Source of the DNA: Cyanobacteria bacterium UBA4641
GTDB taxonomy: Bacteria > Cyanobacteriota > Vampirovibrionia > Gastranaerophilales > Gastranaerophilaceae
DNA length: 44,377 nucleotides
Assembly: GCA_002405805.1 (NCBI GenBank)
Contig: DHMN01000071.1
Coordinates: forward strand, 1 to 44,377
Reading direction: 5' to 3'
Below the pieces are notes generated by a model that saw only the letters and a list, made by a program, of their open reading frames with translations, did not search any database and was not told the DNA's origin. Position numbers and translations under genes: made by a program. Shown in pieces: positions 16,961 to 25,459 of this stretch (within the stretch, counting starts at the first letter, position 1; each line of letters starts with the position of its first letter).

Positions 16961-17539
16961 ATGAAAAAAGTTCTTTTGATTGCCAGCGTGTTATTTGTTG
17001 CAGTTGTGTCAACAGCTTGTATCAACAATTTGGCAGTTCAGGATTTGAACAACAAAGCTAAAATGTACGCGGATAAAGGCGACTACACTCAAGCAATTGA
17101 AAGATTAAAATCAAGTATCGACCTTGACCCATCTGTATTTGAGACCCACTACAATTTGGCAGTTGTCTATACTCAAGCAGAAGATTATATCAATGCGGTT
17201 GAAGAGTATAAAAAAGTTATCGGAATGAAACCTGATATGGCAGATTCTTATTACTCATTAGCTACTGCAGAAAACAATTTGGCAGTTGATATGATGCAAG
17301 GTCGCGTACGTATGAATGTTGATGAGTCATTATACACTCCTAAGGCAGAAGATATAAACTTTGAAGAAAAAGTTAAATTATCAGCTAAAGAAGAAAATTT
17401 GGTTAAAGAACTGAAAGAGTCTGCTATTCAAAACTATGAAAAATATTTAGAACTAAATCCAAATGCGCAAGACAAAGCAGATGTTGAACAACAAATCCAA
17501 AAATTAACTCAAGCAAAAGACTCTCCGATTCAGGAATAA
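16961..17539 (+). CDS. TPR-repeat lipoprotein
   Basis: A 192-residue envelope lipoprotein. The N-terminus MKKVLLIASVLFVAVVSTAC is a signal peptide with a lipobox ending at Cys20. The mature part has two to three tetratricopeptide repeats (about 28-100: KAKMYADKGDYTQAIERL, ETHYNLAVVYTQAEDYINA, DSYYSLATAENNLAVDM) and a further helical pair near 145-180. TPRs bind other proteins; pilotin-like or assembly roles are common but not proven here. It is followed three bases later by lgt, the enzyme that would lipidate it. A clear sigma-70 promoter precedes it. Confidence 0.88.
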   Translation: MKKVLLIASVLFVAVVSTACINNLAVQDLNNKAKMYADKGDYTQAIERLKSSIDLDPSVFETHYNLAVVYTQAEDYINAVEEYKKVIGMKPDMADSYYSLATAENNLAVDMMQGRVRMNVDESLYTPKAEDINFEEKVKLSAKEENLVKELKESAIQNYEKYLELNPNAQDKADVEQQIQKLTQAKDSPIQE

Positions 17540-17542
17540 ATT

Positions 17543-18337
17543 ATGATAATACCTGCCCCTCAATCAATAGCTTTCAGTATTTTTAACATCCCTGTTTATT
17601 GGTATGGAATAACAATGGCGCTTGCTATATTTGTCGGAATTTTGAGTGCAAATTATATGCACAACAAAATAAACCCCACAGAACGCAAGGATGTCATTAT
17701 TGAATATGCGCCTTTAATTATCTTTTGCGGAATTTTAGGAGCAAGGCTATATTTTTGCTCCCTTAACCCAAGTTATTATTTTGCACATCCGCTTGAAATC
17801 CTTGATATCAGAGAAGGCGGATTATCTATCCATGGGGGAATTTTGTTTGGCATTTTGAGCCTGTTATTTGTTGCAAAAAAAGCAAGACTTTCATTTTTGT
17901 CTTTGCTTGATTCTATGGGATGTGCGACAATTCTAGGTCAAGCTATCGGCAGATGGGGAAATTATTTCAACTCAGAAGCTTACGGTTTGCCTGTTGCAGG
18001 TCAACATTGGGGACTATTTATCCCTGAAACAAGGCGAGTTTTTGAATATTCAAATTATTCACTTTTCCATCCGACTTTTTTATACGAAAGTATTTGCGAC
18101 ATTTGCGGATTTGTTATTTTATTTTTCGTTTTAAAGCATTTTGGCAAGCAATATAAAGGGTTTGTCTTTTTCTTATATTTAACCATTTATGCGGTGATAA
18201 GGTTCTTTATTGAGCATATACGAATCGATAGTGCATTAAATTTAGGAAGTTTTCCTATTGCGGAAATCGTATCTTGTTGTTTGTTTATTATCGGCATTGT
18301 CGGAATGAGTTTTATTTTTGTTAAAAAGCACGTGTAA
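17543..18337 (+). CDS. lgt: Prolipoprotein diacylglyceryl transferase
   Basis: A 264-residue polytopic inner-membrane enzyme that transfers diacylglycerol from phosphatidylglycerol to the lipobox cysteine of prolipoproteins. The Lgt signature GRWGNYFNSEAYG is at 136-148, with the essential-type HGGILFG at 97-103 and HPTFLYES near 177. About seven membrane segments are visible. The length is normal. It starts three bases after the lipoprotein stop, so the two are one operon. Confidence 0.97.
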   Translation: MIIPAPQSIAFSIFNIPVYWYGITMALAIFVGILSANYMHNKINPTERKDVIIEYAPLIIFCGILGARLYFCSLNPSYYFAHPLEILDIREGGLSIHGGILFGILSLLFVAKKARLSFLSLLDSMGCATILGQAIGRWGNYFNSEAYGLPVAGQHWGLFIPETRRVFEYSNYSLFHPTFLYESICDICGFVILFFVLKHFGKQYKGFVFFLYLTIYAVIRFFIEHIRIDSALNLGSFPIAEIVSCCLFIIGIVGMSFIFVKKHV

Positions 18338-18461
18338 TGGGGCTTTTAGAAAAATTTGTCTAATATATACTTTTTACATAACTTCATATATCAAGGTTTT
18401 GTGAAATTTCGACTTATAAAAATACTTTATATAAAAGTGAAGTATATGAGGAGATATGAGT

Positions 18462-18650
18462 ATGCCGGAAATTTCATTTTGTTTATTTGATTTAGGGAAG
18501 CTATTCGAATTGTTCCCAAAAGAAAATAAAGAGTTAAAAGCTAAAATTGCTGAATACGAGACAAACGCGCAAGAGGCAATGGCGCAAAATCGGATGAGAT
18601 TATTCTCTGATTTTGGCTACAAAAGCGAATTTGACGCAGCTTTGACATAG
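18462..18650 (+). CDS. Small protein of unknown function
   Basis: A 62-residue ORF (from ATG at 18462) with AGGAG eight bases upstream; an in-frame ATG at 18456 is too close to that site. The protein starts with a hydrophobic patch (ISFCLFDLGKLFELF), continues as a charged helix (KENKELKAKIAEYETNAQEA), then RLFSDFGYKSEFDAAL. It is free-standing: lgt ends 120 bp upstream and a strong intrinsic terminator follows 15 bases after its stop. The ribosome site and private terminator argue that it is a real gene. I do not recognise it. Confidence 0.65.
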   Translation: MPEISFCLFDLGKLFELFPKENKELKAKIAEYETNAQEAMAQNRMRLFSDFGYKSEFDAALT

Positions 18651-18664
18651 TACACAAAAAAGAA

Positions 18665-18694
18665 AAAGACAAGGTCACTCCTTGTCTTTATTTT
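18665..18694 (+). terminator. Rho-independent terminator
   Basis: A perfect 10-bp stem AAAGACAAGG/CCTTGTCTTT (18665-18674 with 18680-18689) with loop TCACT, followed by ATTTTTATT. It ends the small gene at 18462-18650. Confidence 0.85.
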
Positions 18695-18730
18695 TATTAG
18701 ACTCAATTAATAAAAATATTCAGTGTAGCA

Positions 18731-18749
18731 GTTAAGCTGTGCGCTTAAC
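18731..18749. other. Short hairpin after the WecA-type gene
   Basis: A perfect 7-bp stem GTTAAGC/GCTTAAC with loop TGTGC lies in the 207-bp gap between the small gene and the WecA-type gene. Read leftward it is downstream of the latter and followed by a loosely T-rich stretch, so it may help end that transcript. The rest of this gap holds nothing else I can identify. Confidence 0.35.
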
Positions 18750-18857
18750 ATTGTTGTGTATGTGACAAGGACCTGCACTTAAATATTTTATTCAGAGTAA
18801 ATTCTGCCTAAAACTGAGTAATCAAATCCTCATATTTGTTAGCATTATATTGGAAAT

Positions 18858-19820
18858 TTATTTTTTTGTCAACACTCTGACAAGGTTCAATAATAGCATT
18901 ACGCCAACAAGTGCAAGTGTTAGGAAAAAGTCATATTTGATAGCATTGTGACTGGCAAATAGGCATGCCAAACCACCTGCAAGAATTGCAACAGATGTCA
19001 AAATTACAACGGTTTTCTTTTGAGAAAATCCTGCATGTAACAATTTGTGGTGAATATGCTCAGCATCTGCAACAAACGGAGATTGACCTTTGCAAATTCT
19101 TCTTAAACTTGCATAAGTGATATCAATAATAGGTACGGCTAAAACAACAAATGGTAGCAAAATCGCAAGAGTTGCAACTTTCATAACACCTGTTATTGAA
19201 ATTGTTGCAAGCAAAAAGCCTGAGAACAATGAACCGCTATCACCCATAAAGATTTTTGCAGGGTTGAAGTTGAATGTTAAAAATGCCAACATTGAACCTG
19301 CCAAAATAAAGCCAATCAACGCACTAATCGGATTTGGCGGAGATAGTGTAATTGCAAGAATTGCCAAAGTAATAGCATTCACTGTTACAACAGAACCTGC
19401 AAGTCCATCCACACCGTCAATAAAGTTCATTGCGTTTGAAATACCTACAATCCACAATAGAGTAATTGGGTACGAAAACCAACCCAAGTCCATTCCGCCA
19501 AAGAATGGAACGTTATTTATTTGAACACCCAAAAGGTATACTATTGTTGCAATTGAGACTTGAATAAGTAATTTAAACTTTGCTCCAAGTCCATATACAT
19601 CATCGATTAAGCCAAGTAGAAACATCAAAGAACTACCCAGCAAAATTCCTGACATAAGCTTTCCATAAGGATAATAGCTCATAAGAACAAGACACAAAAA
19701 TGTCAGCATTGTACTTGCCCAAATTGCAACCCCACCAATTCTTGAAATCGGTTTTGTGTGGATTTTCCTTTCATTTGGGACATCTACAAGTCCTTCTCTT
19801 TTTGAAAAATTGATTACCAT
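18858..19820 (-). CDS. WecA/TagO-type polyprenyl-phosphate GlcNAc-1-P transferase
   Basis: An inner-membrane glycosyl-1-phosphate transferase of the MraY/WecA/TagO superfamily. It loads a HexNAc-1-phosphate from a UDP-sugar onto undecaprenyl phosphate to start surface polysaccharide synthesis. Family motifs: GLVDVPNERKIHTKPISRIG near 10-30, GLIDDVYGLG (Mg-binding DD), NAMNFIDGVDGLAG, KIFMGDSGSLFSG, and the HIHH motif (DAEHIHHKLL). About ten membrane segments are visible. Coordinates run from the first standard ATG, but the family's first membrane helix is encoded in frame just upstream (see findings), so the true start is probably 19892-19898 at an ATT or ATA codon with AAGGAG at 19903-19908. 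It follows glyA directly. Confidence 0.92.
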   Translation of the reverse strand: MVINFSKREGLVDVPNERKIHTKPISRIGGVAIWASTMLTFLCLVLMSYYPYGKLMSGILLGSSLMFLLGLIDDVYGLGAKFKLLIQVSIATIVYLLGVQINNVPFFGGMDLGWFSYPITLLWIVGISNAMNFIDGVDGLAGSVVTVNAITLAILAITLSPPNPISALIGFILAGSMLAFLTFNFNPAKIFMGDSGSLFSGFLLATISITGVMKVATLAILLPFVVLAVPIIDITYASLRRICKGQSPFVADAEHIHHKLLHAGFSQKKTVVILTSVAILAGGLACLFASHNAIKYDFFLTLALVGVMLLLNLVRVLTKK

Positions 19821-19912
19821 AGGAACTAAAAATACCCCAAAGATATAGGCTATAATTGTTCCGATTATTTGAGAATGTGCTAACTTAATAATTATAATTC
19901 GTCTCCTTGTTT

Positions 19913-21154
19913 TTACTTACTATATAATGGGTATTTTTTGCATAATTCAAGAGATTGTTCTCTCAATTTGCTTAACTCAGTTTCATTATCTGATGAAAAT
20001 ATCGCAGATGCAATAATTTTTGCAACTTGTTTCATATCTTCTTCTTTAAATCCTCTTGTTGTAACAGCAGGTGTACCTAATCTGATACCGCTTGTTACAA
20101 ACGGACTTTGAGGGTCATTCGGTACGGTATTTTTGTTGGCTGTAATTCCTACTCTTTCAAGTACATTTGCCATATCTTTACCGGTTTTACCAGTTTTTCT
20201 CAAATCCAACGTCATCAAGTGGTTTTCTGTCATTCCGCCAACGATATCCAAACCTTCATCCATCAAACCTTGTGCCAAAGCTTTAGCATTTTTAACAATT
20301 TGTTTTGCATATTCAACAAATTCAGGTTTTGATGCCTCTAAAAGTGCAACAGCCTTACCTGCAATAATATGTTCTAAAGGACCGCCTTGCATGCCGGGGA
20401 ATACCGCTTTATCAATATCTTTTGCGAACTTTTCTTTGCACATAATGATTCCGCCTCTAGGTCCTCTTAGAGATTTGTGAGTTGTTGTTGTAACAAAATC
20501 ACAATATGGAGCAGGAGAAGGGTGAACACCTGCAACAACCAAACCTGCAATATGCGCAATATCAGCCAACAACAATGCACCAACTTCATCGGCAATTTCT
20601 CTAAACTTTTTGAAATCAATTACTTTAGAATAGTTACTAGCTCCGCAAATAATAAGTTTTGGCTTATGTTCAATTGCTTTTTGACGAACATCTTCATAAT
20701 CGATTTCGCCATTTTCATTAATTCCGTAACTTTTTACATCGAAATATAAACCTGAAAAATTAACAGGTGAACCGTGAGACAAGTGACCGCCGTTAGACAA
20801 ATCCATGCTCAAAACTCTGTCCCCCGGTTTCATTGTAGCCATAAATACAGCCATATTTGCTTGAGCACCGCTATGTGGTTGAACATTAGCATGGTCCATG
20901 TGGAACAATTCACAAGCTCTTTTTTGTGCGATTTCTTCAATTACATCAATATGTTCACAACCGTTGTAATATCTTTTGTGAGGTTTACCTTCTGCGTATT
21001 TATTTGTTAAAACACTTCCACAAGCCTCCATAACTGCAAGAGATGTGCAGTTCTCACTTGCAATAAGTTCAATTGTTTCTTGTTGTCTTTTTAATTCTTC
21101 TTCAATTTGTTCCGCAACTTGTGGGTCAACTTTTTTTATATTTTCCAGATTCAT
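19913..21154 (-). CDS. glyA: Serine hydroxymethyltransferase
   Basis: A 413-residue PLP enzyme that converts serine and tetrahydrofolate to glycine and methylene-tetrahydrofolate. The PLP lysine lies in VTTTTHKSLRGPRGG (Lys227). Other family signatures are ELIASENCTSLAVMEACGS, YAEGKPHKRYYNGCEHID and LADIAHIAGLVVAG. The length is standard. It has its own promoter (21176-21203) and a GGGAG ribosome site, and is followed by the WecA-type gene. Confidence 0.98.
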   Translation of the reverse strand: MNLENIKKVDPQVAEQIEEELKRQQETIELIASENCTSLAVMEACGSVLTNKYAEGKPHKRYYNGCEHIDVIEEIAQKRACELFHMDHANVQPHSGAQANMAVFMATMKPGDRVLSMDLSNGGHLSHGSPVNFSGLYFDVKSYGINENGEIDYEDVRQKAIEHKPKLIICGASNYSKVIDFKKFREIADEVGALLLADIAHIAGLVVAGVHPSPAPYCDFVTTTTHKSLRGPRGGIIMCKEKFAKDIDKAVFPGMQGGPLEHIIAGKAVALLEASKPEFVEYAKQIVKNAKALAQGLMDEGLDIVGGMTENHLMTLDLRKTGKTGKDMANVLERVGITANKNTVPNDPQSPFVTSGIRLGTPAVTTRGFKEEDMKQVAKIIASAIFSSDNETELSKLREQSLELCKKYPLYSK

Positions 21155-21175
21155 ACACTCTCCCTTTTTAGTTTA

Positions 21176-21203
21176 ATTATAGTTATAAATCAAATTTTAG
21201 CAA
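21176..21203 (-). promoter_or_regulatory. Sigma-70 promoter of glyA
   Basis: On the minus strand TTGCTA (21198-21203) and TATAAT (21176-21181) are 16 bases apart, just after the stop of the preceding gene at 21209, giving a short leader to the glyA start at 21154. Confidence 0.6.
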
Positions 21204-21208
21204 GTTTG

Positions 21209-21784
21209 TTAATTTGCTTTAGCCGGTGGATTATTTGCTTGAAGTTGTTTAATAATAAAATCAATATCCCTTCCTAATATCATATATTTATGATGTTGAG
21301 CATCTATAATACAAGAATTGGCTAAACAAACCGACACAACATCTGTTAATTTTTGAAACTCTTCATCTATACCTATATCCGCAAAACAAGCATTATTATC
21401 AGGAACAGGGAAAAATTCATCTTTTAATTCTGCAATTTTTTCTCTCCAGTTTGTGTAAGGGATATAGTTATAATTTAAGTTTGCAGAATTGTATTTCTTT
21501 TCTAATTTTTTGTGATATCCGTCATTGTTTCCAATTTCAATAGAAAGTGGATTATACCCGTATGTGAAAACAGGAGTTTTGGAATGAAATAAGTCTTCAA
21601 AAGCATGGTATTTTTCAGAATATTCAATTATATGGTGAGAAAGTGTATGCTCCTCAACTTGTGGATAAAGTCCGATAAATTTATGAGGTTTATTTATATA
21701 TGGTTTTATATTAATAATAAGTGCCAATAAAACAACCAGCGATACAACCCCAACTATGCATTTATCAACGATATTTAATTTCAT
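21209..21784 (-). CDS. Membrane-anchored protein of unknown function
   Basis: A 191-residue protein with one N-terminal membrane segment (about 9-28, CIVGVVSLVVLLALIINI) and a periplasmic-type remainder. It contains EHTLSHHIIEYSEKYH, YNPLSIEIGNNDGYHKK and two later cysteines in SVCLANSCIID that could form a disulfide. No family is recognised. It is the last gene of the hydrolase-nagZ operon, 14 bases after nagZ. The operon suggests an envelope role, without more detail. Confidence 0.75.
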   Translation of the reverse strand: MKLNIVDKCIVGVVSLVVLLALIINIKPYINKPHKFIGLYPQVEEHTLSHHIIEYSEKYHAFEDLFHSKTPVFTYGYNPLSIEIGNNDGYHKKLEKKYNSANLNYNYIPYTNWREKIAELKDEFFPVPDNNACFADIGIDEEFQKLTDVVSVCLANSCIIDAQHHKYMILGRDIDFIIKQLQANNPPAKAN

Positions 21785-21798
21785 TTAAACTCTCCACA

Positions 21799-22773
21799 TT
21801 ACTTGTTCAAATATTTGTCTTTCAGAGTCATAATCTTTGAATAAGACTCCTCAATTTTTCCTCTTAGCTCTTTATCAATTATAGCTTTTTGATAAATTTT
21901 TTCAATTATGTTAATCGTTTTTTTATCAGAATATCTGTAGATAAACATATTTAGCCCTGCACGTATCCCCATTTCACAAGCCTCAATATCTCCAAAAGCT
22001 GCAACCCCTTTCATCACCATATCATCAGAAATTGTAACACCATCAAAGTTCAATGTGTTTCTGAGATAAGAAATTGCATTTTTGCTAAGAGATGTCGGAA
22101 TCGGCTCTTTTTCAAAACATGTGCAATGCAAATGAGCAACCATAATCATCTCAATACCATTATCAATTGCAGCTTTGAAAGGTCTTATATGAGTTTGTTC
22201 CATTTCAGTTAAAGTCAAGTCAATTTTTGGTAAAGACAAGTGACTGTCAGCATTTGCGTCCCCATGTCCTGGGAAATGTTTCGCACATGGAATAATACCA
22301 TTTTGACGGTATATTTTAGAAACTACAATTTCACCTGCTATAACCTCGTCAGGGCTTGAAGAAAAGGCTCTTTCTCCAATAATTGGGTTTTTAGGATTCG
22401 TATTGGTATCAATACAGGGTGCAAAATTCAAATTTATACCATAACTTTTAAGCTCTGCGGCGATTTCAGCCGTTTGAGATTCTAAAAAGTCTAAACCTTT
22501 TGCAAATGCATACTTTGCAGAGAGATATTTTTTACCGTTGTGAATATTTTCGGTACGCTCAACCCTACCGCCTTCTTGGTCAATAGATAGAAACGGCGCG
22601 ACTTTAGACTCTGATTTTATTTTGGAAATCAGATTTTTGAATTGATTTTGCGACTGAATATCTTTTGTAAAAAATATCACTCCACCCAAACCTTGATGTA
22701 GTGCTTGTTTATAGCCTCCACCATCAAGTCCGAGGATGAACATTTGGTACAATTTTTCTTTTAACTCTGCCAT
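21799..22773 (-). CDS. nagZ: Beta-N-acetylhexosaminidase (glycoside hydrolase 3)
   Basis: A 324-residue single-domain GH3 enzyme of the NagZ type, which removes GlcNAc from anhydro-muropeptides during wall recycling. The signature KHFPGHGDANADSH begins at 165; catalytic Asp250 is in GVTISDDMVM; SIDQEGGRVERT near 63-74 is the substrate-loop start. There is no signal peptide, consistent with a cytoplasmic NagZ. It begins one base after the upstream unknown gene. Its product would feed AnmK, encoded at 6104. Confidence 0.95.
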   Translation of the reverse strand: MAELKEKLYQMFILGLDGGGYKQALHQGLGGVIFFTKDIQSQNQFKNLISKIKSESKVAPFLSIDQEGGRVERTENIHNGKKYLSAKYAFAKGLDFLESQTAEIAAELKSYGINLNFAPCIDTNTNPKNPIIGERAFSSSPDEVIAGEIVVSKIYRQNGIIPCAKHFPGHGDANADSHLSLPKIDLTLTEMEQTHIRPFKAAIDNGIEMIMVAHLHCTCFEKEPIPTSLSKNAISYLRNTLNFDGVTISDDMVMKGVAAFGDIEACEMGIRAGLNMFIYRYSDKKTINIIEKIYQKAIIDKELRGKIEESYSKIMTLKDKYLNK

Positions 22774-22774
22774 T

Positions 22775-23371
22775 TTATCCTTCGTATGCCAAACTTAAAA
22801 CTTCGGTTAATTCTAAAAGTTTGCCTGTTTTAATTACTTCTTGAATTTTACTGTGGATTTTTTCTAAGTCTTCTTTATTTGGAATTTTAAATCCTTCAGG
22901 CAAAACAACATCATTAGTTGTTCTTGTGTTTACAAATCCGCAATTCAGAGTCAAAAATTCCTTGTATAATTCAAGAATTTTCACATGGAGCGGATTGATT
23001 TCATAATTTTCATTGATGTAATATTTTGCATCTTTTTTCAACTTGTCAAAGAAATTTATAGAATAATCTGCCTCTTCAACGGTTTCTTCTTTGTTGTATG
23101 TGTCACCAAGACATGGATTGCCTTCGATTTGCAAATCGCCCAATGACTTTATATAAACAGCCCACAACAAACATCCAAGACAAAAACCCACATTGTTATC
23201 CACCATTTTTATAATTTGCGGATAGCAGGCTTTGAATTTCATTTTTCTTTGTCCAAAGTTTTTGAATTGAGCAATATTTGCATAAATATACTCAGCATTG
23301 ATTGATAAAATCGTAGTATGCTGAGCATACCCCGGGTCAAATAGTACCGAATTAGCTGTATTTTCTGTCAT
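22775..23371 (-). CDS. Protein of unknown function
   Basis: A 198-residue protein I do not recognise. It begins MTENTANSVLFDPGYAQHTT. A mid-region has several cysteines (KACYPQIIKM, GFCLGCLLW, GNPCLG), then a helix-rich C-terminal half (PLHVKILELYKEFLTLNCGF, LEKIHSKIQEVIKTGKLLEL). No signal peptide is evident; the GFCLGCLLWAVYI stretch is hydrophobic but short. Its start abuts the stop of the secreted hydrolase and its stop is one base before nagZ, so it is translated within that operon. Confidence 0.75.
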   Translation of the reverse strand: MTENTANSVLFDPGYAQHTTILSINAEYIYANIAQFKNFGQRKMKFKACYPQIIKMVDNNVGFCLGCLLWAVYIKSLGDLQIEGNPCLGDTYNKEETVEEADYSINFFDKLKKDAKYYINENYEINPLHVKILELYKEFLTLNCGFVNTRTTNDVVLPEGFKIPNKEDLEKIHSKIQEVIKTGKLLELTEVLSLAYEG

Positions 23372-24565
23372 TTATAACACCTCTGATTTCTTATTTTTCT
23401 TTTTTAAAACTTTATTTTGATACTTTTCGTTGTATTGAAATCTTGTTCCATTAACGAAACTTTTTACAACACCGTTTGCAAAAGTTCCTCTTGCTGACCA
23501 GTATGAAGTATGCGCAAGAAAGGCTGAACGTTTTGACCAAACAGCAGAATTGTCATAGACAACCCCTGTCGGATTTTCAATTGTCAAACCCATACGGTCT
23601 TCGATTTGCTGAATTGTCAAATTGTTACTTGAAGGGAATCCAAGTGGGTCTTCTCTAAAGTTTACCGTCAAGAAATATATTCCATTTTCAAGAACATATT
23701 TCATCATGTATTTGTTGTAAAAATTGATTTCGTAGTTAGGGTCAGCCAAATCCGAGTAAAATAGCGGAATCGGACTTGCAAAATTCACGACACCTCTGAC
23801 ATATCCTTTTGGAGCGCAGTATTTGTCTGTCATTTCATCCAAGTTTAGATAGTTCTTTTTTAATTGTTCTTTGTTTTGATTTAGAACCAAATGCCCTGTG
23901 TTTGTGAATACACCAATGTTTCCTTTGTCATAAGATAGCGCAGACAAACAGGTATCTTTTTTAGGATTTTCTTTGATAAAAGTTTTGATATCTTCGTCAG
24001 GTTCAAGCGCCTCAAGCAAATTATCAATTTTGATATAAGGCAATTTGTATAACAAATATTGATATGTAACAAATGTACCTGCAGAATACCCATATAGGAT
24101 AACATTTTGACCGTTTTGTGCTTGAATTTTCACTTGTTCGTTGAGTTCATCCAAAATCGGTAGCATGTTGTGCGTTTTTTGTACCCAAATCGCATCATGC
24201 ATAAATTGAGTCAACAAACTTCTGATTTCGTAAGCCAAAGTTGAACTGAATGCCTTTGAGATATTCAATCTGTCTTTCACAAAATCAAGGTCAGTCTTGC
24301 TGTTGTACCCCCAAAAGAATATAACAGGTTTATCTTCAATAACGAGCTTATTTTCCTTTGACCATTTGCGAATTTGAGAGTTTTTCTCAAACTTCTTTTT
24401 CATAACAGGGTGGAGCTTGTTTACTCCCCTGATATACCAATCTTTCATTTTTTTATCATTATTATTTGAACCATTGATATACATGAAAGTTAAATTGGTC
24501 TCTTGAGCCGGAACAGCAACCTGTAGAGCCATTGCTGCAATTAATGTAAAAATAATCTTTTTCAT
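23372..24565 (-). CDS. Secreted alpha/beta hydrolase-like protein
   Basis: A 397-residue exported protein. MKKIIFTLIAAMALQVAVPA is a clear signal peptide, probably cleaved after VPA. The nucleophile elbow GYSAG is at 159-163 (Ser161) within NVILYGYSAGTFVTYQYLL, as in lipases and esterases. Preceding strands (FMYINGSNNND, VIFFWGYNS) fit an alpha/beta-hydrolase core. The C-terminal half contains FREDPLGFPSSNNLTIQQI and SAFLAHTSYWS, possibly carrying the catalytic Asp and His. The substrate is unknown. It is the first gene of a four-gene operon. On the minus strand TGTGC-TAAAAT lies seven bases before the ATG, so the mRNA may be leaderless. Confidence 0.82.
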   Translation of the reverse strand: MKKIIFTLIAAMALQVAVPAQETNLTFMYINGSNNNDKKMKDWYIRGVNKLHPVMKKKFEKNSQIRKWSKENKLVIEDKPVIFFWGYNSKTDLDFVKDRLNISKAFSSTLAYEIRSLLTQFMHDAIWVQKTHNMLPILDELNEQVKIQAQNGQNVILYGYSAGTFVTYQYLLYKLPYIKIDNLLEALEPDEDIKTFIKENPKKDTCLSALSYDKGNIGVFTNTGHLVLNQNKEQLKKNYLNLDEMTDKYCAPKGYVRGVVNFASPIPLFYSDLADPNYEINFYNKYMMKYVLENGIYFLTVNFREDPLGFPSSNNLTIQQIEDRMGLTIENPTGVVYDNSAVWSKRSAFLAHTSYWSARGTFANGVVKSFVNGTRFQYNEKYQNKVLKKKNKKSEVL

Positions 24566-24583
24566 GTATAAGATTTTAGCACA
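24566..24583 (-). promoter_or_regulatory. Extended -10 promoter of the hydrolase operon
   Basis: TGTGC (24579-24583) precedes TAAAAT (24573-24578) on the minus strand, and seven bases separate the hexamer from the ATG at 24565. No ribosome site fits between them. Confidence 0.5.
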
Positions 24584-24603
24584 AGATAAATCTTATTAAA
24601 AGT

Positions 24604-25413
24604 TTAGTTCCAAGGATAGTCATTAGCAATCTTCCAACCATCTTTAAAAATAACAGCAGCGCAGGCAGTGCCAACGCCTGGGCGATTTCCATCATAAGCC
24701 AGTTTGGTTGCCTCTTTATTACACCCCCTTGCAATTGTTTTAGACAATAATTGTTCTCTGCTAAATTGAGTATGTGGCACACCACCATCAGCATAACCAC
24801 CAACATATATACCATTTTTCACTTGTTCTGTTTTTATAGATGAGTTTTCGTTATTGAATAAATAGAATGAAAATACATCTTTTCCCATAGTGTTACGACC
24901 GCTTTTGCCATTTATATCAACAATTATTGAAATTATATTGAACAGTCTGCCATCTGGGTCTACACCTGCAACCTGATTAAAGCCTAAAACCATGCCATTA
25001 TTTAATACAATGCTATAAGGAACCGTATTTGTCATTTTCACTCCAGCTAAATCATAATATCCGTTGAAATCCCCTGTTTGCCAACATCCATCTGACATTT
25101 GAGTACAAATTCTTGCAATTTTCAGATATGGTACAAAATATTTTTGAGCAAATTCTTCAATCGGAAGTTTTGTATCAAAAGATAATGTACCATCTTCATC
25201 TGTATCTGCAGTATAGAGTTTTATTGCTTGATTCAAAATAGATTGAGCCTCTTTAATTCCTGCAACAGCAGCTTGTTTCTGATGAGAAGTAATCAATGTC
25301 GGAATAGTCATGGCTGCCACAACACCGATTATGCCAAGGGTGATTAAAACCTCCGCTAATGTGAAACCTAACTTCACCTTTGTTGGTAGCAAATTTAATA
25401 ACATATTTTTCAT
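24604..25413 (-). CDS. Type IV pilin-like / pseudopilin protein
   Basis: A 269-residue prepilin. After a basic leader (MKNMLLNLLPTKVKLG) the peptidase site lies between Gly16 and Phe17, with the conserved Glu at mature position 5 (FTLAEVLITLGIIGVVAAM). The rest is a globular head, larger than in most pilins. It has paired cysteines (RICTQMSDGCWQTG, then ARGCNKEATK and GTACAA) and an FVDINGKSG-like loop (IIVDINGKSGRNTMGKD). It would be processed by PilD and assembled into a type IV pilus or type II pseudopilus. It has an AGGAG site ten bases upstream and diverges from an Xre regulator. The assembly genes at 37675-40012 are its likely partners. Confidence 0.9.
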   Translation of the reverse strand: MKNMLLNLLPTKVKLGFTLAEVLITLGIIGVVAAMTIPTLITSHQKQAAVAGIKEAQSILNQAIKLYTADTDEDGTLSFDTKLPIEEFAQKYFVPYLKIARICTQMSDGCWQTGDFNGYYDLAGVKMTNTVPYSIVLNNGMVLGFNQVAGVDPDGRLFNIISIIVDINGKSGRNTMGKDVFSFYLFNNENSSIKTEQVKNGIYVGGYADGGVPHTQFSREQLLSKTIARGCNKEATKLAYDGNRPGVGTACAAVIFKDGWKIANDYPWN

Positions 25414-25459
25414 ACTGCAAAGTCTCCTAATATTAACATATAAAACAATAATTTATCGC

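Noticed and set aside
18690..18857. Possible small structured RNA such as SRP or 6S RNA.
   Set aside because: Only one 7-bp hairpin is convincing; the conserved SRP GGAAGCA-type core and 6S layout are missing.
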